A stretch of 7,065 bases of DNA from Bacillota bacterium (GTDB lineage: Bacteria; Bacillota_E; RBS10-35; JAJYVN01). Below are positions 1 through 6,235 of this stretch, one piece after another. The DNA lies in contig JAJZWQ010000156.1 of NCBI GenBank assembly GCA_021846605.1, positions 1-7,065 of the forward strand, given 5' to 3'. Within the stretch, counting starts at the first letter, position 1. Every line of letters starts with the position of its first letter. The notes under the pieces are model-generated. The model was not told the origin of the DNA and made no database searches. It was given only the letters and a program-made list of their open reading frames with translations. The translations under genes were made by a program, and so were the position numbers.

Positions 1-1
1 T

Positions 2-937
2 TCCGATCTCGAACCGACGGATGGCAGCGGCACGGGGTGGATGGATCTGGCGCGGCGGGCCTGGCACCCGGAACTATCCTTCGGGTTGCCGCCGCGGCTG
101 CGCCCGCCGCTGGTTGCCGCATCCGACGTCGTCGGGCGCCTGCGGGCGGATTTTGCCCGGCGTCTGGGCCTGCCGGCGGGATTGCCGCTGGTGGCCGGTG
201 CCGGCGATCTGCCGGCGGCGGTGTTGGCGGCGGGGGCCCGCGACGCCAGCCGACCCGTTTTGAACGTGGGAAGCGCCGGACAGGTCGCCGTGGTCTTGCC
301 GGCCGCAGAGCCGGGGCCGGATGGGGCCCAGCGGTTTTGTCATCCAGATCCAGGTCTGCAACTGTCGGTCGGTGCGCTGCTCGCAGCCGGACTGGCGGTG
401 CGCTGGGCGCGTCAACTCCTGGGCGATGTGGCGTTGCCGCCCGCGGATGAGGTGGCCGACGTGGTTTTCATACCGCACCTTGCCGGGGAGCGGCTTCCCT
501 CGTTCGACCTGGGGGTGCGCGGTGCCTGGGTCGGCCTCGGTTTGGAGACCGGGGCCGGCGCGCTGGCGGGCGCCGCAGCCCACGGGGTGGCGTTTGCCTA
601 CCGCGAACTGCTGGAGTGTCTGTGCCCGCAGGGCTGGGGACGCCCGCTCGTCCTGGCCGAGGGGGGGCGGAGCGACGATTGGGCCCGCCGCCTGGCCAAC
701 ACGCTGGGCGAGGCGGTGGATCTGTGCCTCCTGCCTTCCCCGTCGGCGATGGGGGCCTGCCAGCTGGCGGCGCTGGGGCTGGGTCTGCGCCGCTGGGGTG
801 GGCTTGGGTTGCCGGCGGTACGGGTGGTGGACCCCGCCGCGCAGGCCCATCGCCGTCTCGCGGCACTGTATGGGGTGTATCGGGCGCTGCGGCCGGTTCT
901 TGCCGCGGCCGACCGGGCGCGGCGGGCCGAGCCCTGA
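2..937 (+). CDS. FGGY-family carbohydrate kinase (xylulokinase-like), 5' partial
   Basis: This is the C-terminal part of a cytoplasmic ATP-dependent sugar kinase that phosphorylates a pentulose or related polyol. The reading frame is open to the left edge, so the gene starts outside the window; 311 residues remain, and a typical xylulokinase of about 490 residues would lack roughly 165-190. The first visible residues (TDGSGTGWMDLARRAW) match the family's conserved 'D-x-S-x-x-SGT..D...W' segment. AGAGD (Asp69 of the visible part, bases 206-208) fits the catalytic base motif. GSAG (90-93) replaces the common GTSG at the start of the second actin-like domain. Later come IPHLAGERLPSFD, GVAFAYRELLE and AEGGRSDDW (219-227), the nucleotide-binding region. 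The distance from Asp69 to the C-terminus, 242 residues, agrees with xylulokinases. Family assignment is secure. The sugar is not: the substrate-specificity half is missing, and xylulose, gluconate, glycerol or another polyol remain possible. Confidence 0.9.
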   Translation, partial: SDLEPTDGSGTGWMDLARRAWHPELSFGLPPRLRPPLVAASDVVGRLRADFARRLGLPAGLPLVAGAGDLPAAVLAAGARDASRPVLNVGSAGQVAVVLPAAEPGPDGAQRFCHPDPGLQLSVGALLAAGLAVRWARQLLGDVALPPADEVADVVFIPHLAGERLPSFDLGVRGAWVGLGLETGAGALAGAAAHGVAFAYRELLECLCPQGWGRPLVLAEGGRSDDWARRLANTLGEAVDLCLLPSPSAMGACQLAALGLGLRRWGGLGLPAVRVVDPAAQAHRRLAALYGVYRALRPVLAAADRARRAEP

Positions 938-938
938 C

Positions 939-966
939 CGGAAGGGCCGGGGCAGCCCTCCGTTTC
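939..966 (+). terminator. Terminator-like hairpin after the kinase stop
   Basis: The stop codon TGA at 935-937 is followed at once by a stem: CGGA (939-942), a bulged A, GGGC (944-947), a 7-base loop, and GCCCTCCG (955-962), then TTTC. This gives 8 base pairs with one bulge. The T tract is only three bases, so it may be a weak or Rho-assisted terminator. It suggests that the kinase transcript ends, at least partly, before the next gene. Confidence 0.35.
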
Positions 967-974
967 GGCCGTCG

Positions 975-1016
975 GGTTCACCCCGCGGCCTTCCCAAGCG
1001 GACCGCGTGGTGAACC
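975..1016. repeat. 14-base inverted repeat, one mismatch, in the leader of the GxGYxYP gene
   Basis: Left arm GGTTCACCCCGCGG (975-988) and right arm CCGCGTGGTGAACC (1003-1016) are reverse complements at 13 of 14 positions, separated by 14 bases. It lies 84 bases before the chosen start at 1100 and after the kinase terminator-like hairpin. No T tract follows, so it is a poor intrinsic terminator; an operator or a structured leader is more likely. A second small inverted repeat, ATCAC (1017-1021) with GTGAT (1027-1031), adjoins it directly. Confidence 0.5.
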
Positions 1017-1087
1017 ATCACACAAGGTGATCCTCGAGGCGGTGTCGTATGGGCGGGGCGGTTGCGCAGGTCCGCGATCCGTCGGTT

Positions 1088-1095
1088 GGGGGTGA
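1088..1095 (+). promoter_or_regulatory. Ribosome binding site of the GxGYxYP gene
   Basis: GGGGGTGA followed by T matches the extended anti-16S complement GGAGGTGAT at 8 of 9 positions. The G-rich core ends 7 bases before the ATG at 1100. This decides the start in favour of 1100 over the in-frame upstream ATG at 1049. Confidence 0.75.
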
Positions 1096-1099
1096 TGCG

Positions 1100-3571
1100 A
1101 TGCCCGGTCTTCATCGGCGGACGCTGTTGGCGCGGACTGCGGGGACGGCAGCCGCAGCGGCGCTGCCCGGGGCGCTCGCGGCCGGTTGCGGCCGTTCGTT
1201 GGTGCCGGCGGCCGCCCAACCGGAACCGCCTCTGGTCCATTACCGCATGCCGTATGGGTCCGCGGCCCTGCAGCCGGGACCGGCGCTCGAGCGGACCTAC
1301 GACGAGATGGCGCTGCTGGCGGCGTTGCAGGGCATCGTGAACCGGGACGCCCCCCGGCTCTACGTGCTGGGGGTGACCGGTCCCGGCGCGCAGGACCTGG
1401 ATGCCTTCTGGTGGGCGCGGATGGCGGAGCTTGGCTGGTCGGTGGCCAAGGCCCGCCCGACGCAGGCCAAGGACCTCCAGGAACTGCTGGGTATGTTCGG
1501 GCACCGCACGCGGGGATTGGTGGTCTGGGACCCCGCCGTGCCGGCGACCCAGAACGTGGCGGCGACGCTGGCCGGCGTGCTTGACCTGCTGCCGGTCGCG
1601 CAGCGCAAGGCGCCGGCGGGGTTGGCCAAGGAGCCCCTGTGGCAGCAACTCGCCTCGGGCGCCGTGGCCCCGCTGTATGGGGACCTGGTCAAGGCGGGCT
1701 GGGGTGTGGGGCTGCGGCTCGTGCACCCGGACGGCAGTTCGATGTTCACCGGCAAGGGAACGATTCCCGGCACCAAGCTGCCATCCACCGGCAGCGCCAA
1801 GGACGACGCGTACATCTGGGCCAAGGTGCACTACCTGGATACCGGGCGGACGTCCGCCACCCACATGGCGTACTACATCGATGCCTACTGGCTGCGCAAT
1901 CCCGGCGCCGGGGGCACCATCTGGAACAACACGCTGGTCAACCACGACTACTTCGTGTCCGAGCGCGCCTTCTTCTTCGACCTGGACCCTTGGACCGACG
2001 AGGCGCCGGTCGACGATCCCGGTCAGAAGCCGGGAACGGACGCCGCGACCCTGGTCTCCCTGCTGCAAAGTGCCAACCGCCGCACGGGCGGCCGCCACAT
2101 GATCAACGTGGGCGGCTTTCCGCCGTGGGCCTTCAAGTACACGAATGTCGGCAAGGCGGGGGGGAAGCATGGCGGCGTCGCCACCGAGTGGACCTACGCC
2201 GAGACGCTCTCGTCCTACAACGCGTTCATGGAGGCGGACGCCCTCGGCTATGCGGGCATCGCCAACGCGTCGTTCACCCGCCACCTGCCGCTGCGGTCGA
2301 CGTACCCCCAGCCTCCGGCGCCGGACCGCGCGGCGTTGCGTCGGCGCGGCTTCCTGCGCCCCGACGGGTCGGTGAAACCCGCGCGCTATTTTGCCTTTTA
2401 CGTGGGGGACTTCGACTCCCCGGCCTGGCTCTACCACATCGCGCCGACGATCTGGAACGATCCGGCCCGCGGTTCGCTGCCGCTTTCGTGGGCCTTCGAT
2501 CCCAACCTCTGCCTGCGGGCGGCTCCGGCCATGGCCTGGACGCGCGCCACCGCCACGGCGCAGGACACCTTCGTCGCCGGAGACTCCGGTGCGGGCTACC
2601 TCAACCCGGGTGCCCTGGAGACCCCGCGTTCGTCCGGTCTCCCGTCGGGCATGGCCACGTGGGCGGCCCACTGCCGTCGGTTCTTCCGCCAGTGGGATCT
2701 GAAGGTGACCGGGTTCATCATCGAGGGCGACAGCCCCGCTATGGGTCCGGGTGGTTTCAAGGCATACCAGACCTTTTCGCCGGGTGGCATCGTCGGCCAG
2801 AAGGTGCCCCGGCTGGGCCTAGTGGACGGCATGCCGGTGATGGCCATGAATACCGACATCGGCGGTACCCCCAGCCAGGCGGCCGCCAGTGTGCGCGCCC
2901 TGTTTCTGCCCGAGAGCGGCGCGCAGTTCGCGGTGGCGCGGGCGGTCCTGCAGACACCCTCCTGGTATCTCGCGGCGTCCAAGGGGATCACGGCCCGCGC
3001 CAGCGGGGATACCAGCCCGCCGATCCAGGTGGTCGACCTGCCCACCCTGCTGGCGCTGGTGGCGGAGCATGAGCGCCACGGCGGCGCCCCGGCCCGCGGC
3101 CGCAGGGGCGCGGCCACGCTGACCGTCACCGCCGCGGGGCTCAAGGATGCCGGCCTGCGTCCCGTCAGCGCGCCGGACGGTCGCTGGCACCTGGGCAAGG
3201 CCGGTGCCCGGGCGGCCGTGATCTTTGCCCGCAATCCGTTCGCACCCCACGGCGACTCGTATTTCTACCTGCGGGTGACGCCCGGTCTTTTTTCGTCCCC
3301 GGGTGCGACGCCCTGGCTGCAGGTGCGGTATTACGACGCCCCGGCCGGTCTCGCGCTGCAATGCGACTACAACGCCGCCACCCCCTACACCGCAGCGGGG
3401 CCGGTGACCACGACGGGCAGCCACCGTTGGAAGACGGTGACCTGGGCCCTGGGCGGCGCGGACTTCAAGGGGAGCCAGAACGGCGGGGCGGATCTGCGCC
3501 TCGATGCGCCCGTCGGCCTGGCGATCGACCGCGTGGCGCTCACCAATACGCGTCCGGCCGCGGGCGGGTAG
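1100..3571 (+). CDS. GxGYxYP-family protein, putative exported lipoprotein (putative glycoside hydrolase family)
   Basis: This encodes an 823-residue protein of the GxGYxYP family, annotated in databases as putative glycoside hydrolases but without an established reaction. The start at 1100 follows a strong ribosome binding site and opens with a signal sequence: HRRTLLA (residues 5-11, twin-arginine-like), an Ala-rich hydrophobic stretch (14-28), and a lipobox-like LAAGC with Cys30. It is therefore probably exported by Tat and lipid-anchored. An N-terminal domain begins around residue 47 and contains LQGIVNRDAPRLY (76-88), typical of the family. The middle contains FFFDLDPWTDEAP, MINVGGFPPWAFKY, YFAFYVGDFDSPAW and the signature GAGYLNP (497-503), in which Asn stands for the second Tyr. 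From about residue 675 an extra Thr/Gly/aromatic-rich segment (WHLGKAG, FYLRVTPG, LQVRYYDAP) looks like a beta-sandwich accessory domain; that part is inference. The neighbouring sugar kinase and the sulfatase farther along support a role in saccharide use. Family membership is clear; the biochemical role is not. Confidence 0.85.
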   Translation: MPGLHRRTLLARTAGTAAAAALPGALAAGCGRSLVPAAAQPEPPLVHYRMPYGSAALQPGPALERTYDEMALLAALQGIVNRDAPRLYVLGVTGPGAQDLDAFWWARMAELGWSVAKARPTQAKDLQELLGMFGHRTRGLVVWDPAVPATQNVAATLAGVLDLLPVAQRKAPAGLAKEPLWQQLASGAVAPLYGDLVKAGWGVGLRLVHPDGSSMFTGKGTIPGTKLPSTGSAKDDAYIWAKVHYLDTGRTSATHMAYYIDAYWLRNPGAGGTIWNNTLVNHDYFVSERAFFFDLDPWTDEAPVDDPGQKPGTDAATLVSLLQSANRRTGGRHMINVGGFPPWAFKYTNVGKAGGKHGGVATEWTYAETLSSYNAFMEADALGYAGIANASFTRHLPLRSTYPQPPAPDRAALRRRGFLRPDGSVKPARYFAFYVGDFDSPAWLYHIAPTIWNDPARGSLPLSWAFDPNLCLRAAPAMAWTRATATAQDTFVAGDSGAGYLNPGALETPRSSGLPSGMATWAAHCRRFFRQWDLKVTGFIIEGDSPAMGPGGFKAYQTFSPGGIVGQKVPRLGLVDGMPVMAMNTDIGGTPSQAAASVRALFLPESGAQFAVARAVLQTPSWYLAASKGITARASGDTSPPIQVVDLPTLLALVAEHERHGGAPARGRRGAATLTVTAAGLKDAGLRPVSAPDGRWHLGKAGARAAVIFARNPFAPHGDSYFYLRVTPGLFSSPGATPWLQVRYYDAPAGLALQCDYNAATPYTAAGPVTTTGSHRWKTVTWALGGADFKGSQNGGADLRLDAPVGLAIDRVALTNTRPAAGG

Positions 3572-3625
3572 CGTTCGGTTTCCGTGGAACGGTGGTGGGC
3601 GGCGGGGCGGTGGCGGCCGAACACG

Positions 3626-3650
3626 GTTGGAAGCCCTCACGGCTTCCGGC
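3626..3650. terminator. Hairpin in the convergent gap, possible bidirectional terminator
   Basis: GGAAGCC (3629-3635), loop CTCAC, and GGCTTCC (3641-3647) form a perfect 7-base stem, which extends to 10 pairs on the plus-strand RNA with two G-U pairs (3626-3650). A smaller stem, GCGGG (3656-3660) with CCCGC (3666-3670), follows. The hairpin lies between the stops of two converging genes (3571 on plus, 3781 on minus), where termination is expected. Neither strand has a clear T tract after it. The rest of the gap to 3780 is G/C-rich with nothing else recognised. Confidence 0.4.
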
Positions 3651-3780
3651 CCCCTGCGGGCGGAACCCGCCGCGCTGGGCGGGCGGGCGCGTCGGGAAGC
3701 GTCTCCGTCTTGACCCGGGCCGCATCCGGTGGGCCGCGTGCCCGCGACGCGCGCGCAGGCTTGCCGCGCTGGCGCTGCCG

Positions 3781-4539
3781 TCAGAGCTCGGCGACGAACA
3801 CCAGGCGGCGCTTGACCCAGCCGTCGGGAACCCCGCCCTGAAGGGCCGCGCGCCGCGCCGGCGGCAGGTCCTCCAGGGCCGCCCGCACGGCGATCCCCGC
3901 GGGTTCCTCCCATGCGACGGGGGCGAGCCACTGCCGCAGGCTGCTTCGCTCCTCATCGGTCCACCAGTAGCGGATGGTCAGGCCGGTCTGGGCGAGCAGC
4001 GCCCGCCAGGCATCGTCCGTGAGGGCCTCGCGGTGGGTCGGGTCGCGCAGGCGTTCGAGATGGTTGACGTCGGCGCTCCGATCGGCCGGGGGGCACATGT
4101 CGCTGATCCCGAGGCGTCCGCCGGGTGCCAGCAGCCGTGCCATGGCGGCCAGCGCGTGTTTGGGATCGGGGAAATGGTGAAAGGCGCGGCGGCAGGCGAC
4201 GCAGTGGTAGCGGCCCGCGGGCAGGGGCAGGTCGTCGACGGTGGCGCGGATCCAGCGGAGGCGGTCGCCCAGGTTGCGCTCGTCGGCGAGGCGCTTTGCC
4301 TCCGTCAGCATGGCGGGCGTGGGGTCGACGGCGTCCACCACCGCGCCGCGGGCGGCCAGCGCCAGCGCGGTATGGCCGGTGCCGGTGGCCACGTCGCAGG
4401 CCAGCTGTCCTTCCTGCGGGTCGAGGGCCGAAACCAGCATGCGCAGGTCTTCACCCTGCGCATGGCCTGGGGATTGGGCGTAGGCGGCCGCGTGCCGCGT
4501 GAAAAAGGGACTGGCCGCATCGTCGGGTGGGGTTGGCAT
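3781..4539 (-). CDS. Class I SAM-dependent methyltransferase (methyltransferase type 11 / UbiE-like fold)
   Basis: This encodes a 252-residue cytoplasmic methyltransferase that transfers a methyl group from S-adenosylmethionine to an unknown acceptor. Motif I is DVATGTGHT (residues 49-57). Asp72 in DAVDP is placed to bind the ribose hydroxyls, Asp102 in VDDLPLP fits the adenine contact, and CRRAFHHF (116-123) with LLAPGGRLGISD form motifs II and III of the methyltransferase 11 type. The N-terminal FFTRHAAAYAQSPGHAQGEDL region resembles a common family lid helix. The start at 4539 is chosen because GGAGG lies 7 bases upstream; an in-frame ATG at 4596 would add 19 residues without family character. 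The gene is second on the minus strand, 112 bases after the S66 peptidase gene, and converges with the GxGYxYP gene. The C-terminal part (YWWTDEERSSLRQWL onward) may shape the substrate site. Small molecules such as quinone precursors are typical acceptors in the fold, but nothing here identifies the substrate. Confidence 0.9.
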   Translation of the reverse strand: MPTPPDDAASPFFTRHAAAYAQSPGHAQGEDLRMLVSALDPQEGQLACDVATGTGHTALALAARGAVVDAVDPTPAMLTEAKRLADERNLGDRLRWIRATVDDLPLPAGRYHCVACRRAFHHFPDPKHALAAMARLLAPGGRLGISDMCPPADRSADVNHLERLRDPTHREALTDDAWRALLAQTGLTIRYWWTDEERSSLRQWLAPVAWEEPAGIAVRAALEDLPPARRAALQGGVPDGWVKRRLVFVAEL

Positions 4540-4546
4540 GGGAGCG

Positions 4547-4551
4547 CCTCC
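4547..4551 (-). promoter_or_regulatory. Ribosome binding site of the methyltransferase gene
   Basis: On the minus strand, GGAGG is followed by 7 bases and then ATG (complement of 4537-4539). The spacing is ideal and selects the shorter reading of the gene. Confidence 0.75.
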
Positions 4552-4607
4552 AGCCGCGTTCCGTCTGTGCTCCGACCTGCAACCGGAGGAAACCATCCCC
4601 TGCGTTG

Positions 4608-4643
4608 CGCGCGGCTGGGTCGACTCCTGCCCACCGCCGCGCG
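4608..4643 (-). terminator. Hairpin directly after the S66 peptidase stop
   Basis: CGCGCGGC (4608-4615) pairs perfectly with GCCGCGCG (4636-4643). Inside it TGGG (4616-4619) pairs with CCCA (4630-4633), giving about 12 pairs with a two-base bulge. On the minus strand it begins 8 bases beyond the stop codon (4652-4654). No T run follows, only GATGGTTT farther on. It could attenuate transcription into the methyltransferase gene or protect the 3' end of the peptidase message. Confidence 0.35.
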
Positions 4644-4651
4644 TCGGCGTT

Positions 4652-5674
4652 TCAGCAGACGGCCGGCTGCGCGAGGGCGAAGGTGCGGTTCCCGGCGTCG
4701 AGGCGCGCGCCGCAGCCCAGGGGCAGCGTCATCTGGGGTGCGGTGTGTCCGAAATCCATGTCGGTGACGATCGGGAAGGTGTGGGATCGGGTGCGTTCCA
4801 GGATGATCTCCCGCAGCAGGGCCCGGTCCGCTTCGCGGTAGCCGTACGGGCGTCCGACGAGCATCCCGCCCAGCCGGGCAAGCACCCCCATGTTCTCATA
4901 GTCTTGCAAAACGCCGTCGACCCACGCCGGCGGGGGCGCTTCTTCGGAGAGCTCCCAGAAAAAGATGGCCCCGGAGAGCTCCGCGGCGCGCGGGAAGTAG
5001 GGGGTGCCTCGCAGGTGCTGGAGGGATTGGAGACAGCCTCCGAAGAGGACGCCTTCCACCACGCCTTGCCCCCGTAGCCACGTCCAGCCTTTGGCTGGCT
5101 GGTAGGTCCTGGCGCGCGTCAGGTCTTCCTTGCTCACCCAATCGAGCCGTTCCTCCGTCCAGGCGGGGGCGGGGGCGATCACCCCCGTCGGAGACGGCAT
5201 GGTCAGGACGCGGCGCAGGGAGGCCACGGCGTACTCCGGGGGGGCCGGATACTCGGCGAGTTCGTCCATGAGGGCTGGACCGTTAAAGGTGACCATTCCG
5301 GTGCGGGTCCAGATGGCGACATTGAGCACCGTGATGTCCGAATACCCGATGAACACCTTGGGATTTGCCGCGATGCGCGGCCAGTCCAGGTGCGGCAGCA
5401 GTTGGCAGGCGTGGTCCCCACCGATCGCGGCCCAGATGCCGTCGATCTCAGGGTCCGCGAAGAAGGCCATCAGGTCTTGGGCGCGCTGCTTCGGCGTGCC
5501 GGCGGTCCAGCGGCGGCGTTCGAACAGGTGCGGGGCGAGGACCACGCGGAACCCGAGTGACTCCAAGAAGGCCCTGCCGCGCTCGATGCGGTGGGGTGCC
5601 ACGCCTGGGCCGCACCACGACGGGGCCACGACGCCAATGGTGGATCCGGCTCGCAGGGCGCGCGGGCGCAGCAT
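4652..5674 (-). CDS. S66-family serine peptidase (LD-carboxypeptidase / MccF-like)
   Basis: This encodes a 340-residue protein of peptidase family S66, cytoplasmic enzymes that cleave L,D-peptide bonds in recycled murein peptides (LdcA) or inactivate peptide-nucleotide antibiotics and aminoacyl adenylates (MccF). The N-terminus LRAGSTIGVVAPS is typical. The likely nucleophile is Ser112 in GYSDITVLN. Glu241 in FFWELSEE and His310 in DFGHTAPQMTLPLG complete a Ser-Glu-His triad. IWAAIGGDHACQLLPHLD (80-97) and GVLFGGCLQSLQHLRGTPYFP (208-228) are further family blocks. As I recall the MccF triad (Ser118, Glu243, His311), the spacing here of 129 and 69 residues resembles MccF and long-form relatives more than compact LdcA. 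The start at 5674 begins directly at the family core and has GGGGTGGT a few bases upstream; an in-frame ATG at 5749 would add 25 Arg/Gly-rich residues. No signal peptide is seen. It is transcribed away from the sulfatase and leads into the methyltransferase gene. Family is certain; murein recycling versus resistance is undecided. Confidence 0.92.
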   Translation of the reverse strand: MLRPRALRAGSTIGVVAPSWCGPGVAPHRIERGRAFLESLGFRVVLAPHLFERRRWTAGTPKQRAQDLMAFFADPEIDGIWAAIGGDHACQLLPHLDWPRIAANPKVFIGYSDITVLNVAIWTRTGMVTFNGPALMDELAEYPAPPEYAVASLRRVLTMPSPTGVIAPAPAWTEERLDWVSKEDLTRARTYQPAKGWTWLRGQGVVEGVLFGGCLQSLQHLRGTPYFPRAAELSGAIFFWELSEEAPPPAWVDGVLQDYENMGVLARLGGMLVGRPYGYREADRALLREIILERTRSHTFPIVTDMDFGHTAPQMTLPLGCGARLDAGNRTFALAQPAVC

Positions 5675-5680
5675 CTCGAC

Positions 5681-5688
5681 ACCACCCC
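5681..5688 (-). promoter_or_regulatory. Probable ribosome binding site of the S66 peptidase gene
   Basis: On the minus strand GGGGTGGT ends 6 bases before the ATG (complement of 5672-5674). It is less canonical than the other sites in the window but is well placed, and supports the shorter start. Confidence 0.5.
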
Positions 5689-5699
5689 GGCGGAAGGTT

Positions 5700-5714
5700 C
5701 CGTCCGTTGGACGG
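5700..5714. repeat. Small perfect hairpin in the peptidase leader
   Basis: CCGTCC (5700-5705) and GGACGG (5709-5714) are perfect reverse complements around a 3-base loop. In the peptidase mRNA this stem would sit about 11 bases before the ribosome binding site, so it could affect translation or be an operator half-site pair. Such short stems also arise by chance in GC-rich DNA. Confidence 0.3.
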
Positions 5715-5821
5715 CCTGCCCTGCGTGGTAGGGATGGGCCGCCCCGCATCGGTTCGTCCGCGCACGATTCTGCGGGCGCAGGGCGTCGGCCGAACGCCCC
5801 GGGGTCAGAGAGAACCGGCGC

Positions 5822-5845
5822 ACCTCGCGGACAGTCCGCCGAGGT
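5822..5845. repeat. Bulged inverted repeat in the divergent region
   Basis: ACCTC (5822-5826) pairs with GAGGT (5841-5845), and GCGGAC (5827-5832) pairs with GTCCGC (5834-5839), with a single central base and one bulged C at 5840. This gives 11 pairs in 24 bases. It lies about 150 bases upstream of the peptidase start and could be a regulator site or an RNA hairpin. Confidence 0.4.
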
Positions 5846-6009
5846 TACCGCGTCGACCGAGGGTGTCCCGCGGGTGGTTGGCTGCCGGCCGGCGGTGGGC
5901 CCGGACCGGATCTGCGGGGGCCGACCGGGGGCGCGGCTTTTCCATGGCGTCTCTGCCCCCTGCCGTCCGCCGCCGCAAAGGGCCGAACTGGGGTGTGTGG
6001 GAAAGCGAT

Positions 6010-6023
6010 GTCTTGGCCAAGAC
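6010..6023. promoter_or_regulatory. Perfect 14-base palindrome, candidate operator
   Basis: GTCTTGGCCAAGAC equals its own reverse complement over all 14 bases. It stands in the noncoding divergent region, 219 bases before the sulfatase start. Size and symmetry suit a dimeric helix-turn-helix repressor such as those controlling sugar genes. A rough estimate suggests that about one or two such palindromes would occur by chance in a window of this length and composition, so position is the main argument. Confidence 0.35.
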
Positions 6024-6122
6024 CCGCCCTATCTCCGCCTCAGCCGCTTCACGGACATCCCCGTACGCGGGCCCCTCGGTCGGGAGCACACCGTCCAGGC
6101 CGGGCGGCGGCCTGTGTCTGCA

Positions 6123-6146
6123 GGGGCGGGGGAGGCGGGTTTGGGG
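6123..6146 (+). other. Potential G-quadruplex tract upstream of the sulfatase gene
   Basis: Four G runs are seen (6123-6126, 6128-6132, 6137-6139, 6143-6146), separated by loops of 1, 4 and 3 bases, which satisfies the common G3+N1-7 rule. It is on the coding strand about 97 bases before the GTG start. Whether it folds or matters is unknown. Confidence 0.3.
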
Positions 6147-6227
6147 CCGTAGCGCACCCTGCTTCGTGCCGCAGGAGTCGGTTCGGGTTGCGGGTAAGCG
6201 GAAGGGGGCGGGGCGCGATGCCCGCCT

Positions 6228-6235
6228 GGAGGGGG
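6228..6235 (+). promoter_or_regulatory. Ribosome binding site of the sulfatase gene
   Basis: GGAGGGGG ends 7 bases before the GTG at 6243. This purine tract decides the start. The ATG at 6218 lies upstream of the tract and in another frame. Confidence 0.7.

Noticed and set aside
661..667. Run of seven G bases in the kinase gene, and a similar run at 2158-2164 in the GxGYxYP gene, as possible frameshift sites
   Set aside because: Both frames continue intact with family motifs on each side, so nothing suggests slippage or sequence error.
1049..1099. Upstream in-frame ATG for the GxGYxYP gene
   Set aside because: It would place 17 extra residues before a good signal peptide, while the ATG at 1100 has a near-consensus ribosome binding site.
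74..2671. 865-codon open frame on the minus strand opposite the kinase and the GxGYxYP gene
   Set aside because: It is Arg/Gly/Pro/His-rich with no family motif and lies opposite two well-supported genes. Long antisense frames are common in GC-rich coding DNA.
1639..3072. 477-codon plus-strand frame inside the GxGYxYP gene
   Set aside because: It is a frame-shifted reading of a gene with clear family motifs, its composition is Arg/Gly/His-rich, and it has no ribosome binding site that I could see.
3361..4767. 468-codon plus-strand frame across the convergent gap and the methyltransferase gene
   Set aside because: It overlaps the ends of two real genes, shows no domain, and its composition is that of a shadow frame.
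5751..5780. GGTTCGTCC resembling a tRNA T-loop
   Set aside because: No matching acceptor, D or anticodon arms could be found around it.
5805..6089. 94-codon minus-strand frame in the divergent region
   Set aside because: It could be a small protein, but it has no family similarity that I can see, an Arg/Pro-rich second half, and no clear ribosome binding site. Left as noncoding.
5130..6152. 340-codon plus-strand frame opposite the S66 gene and into the divergent region
   Set aside because: It has no recognisable motif, is mostly antisense to a peptidase with an intact catalytic triad, and is Arg/Pro/Ser-rich.
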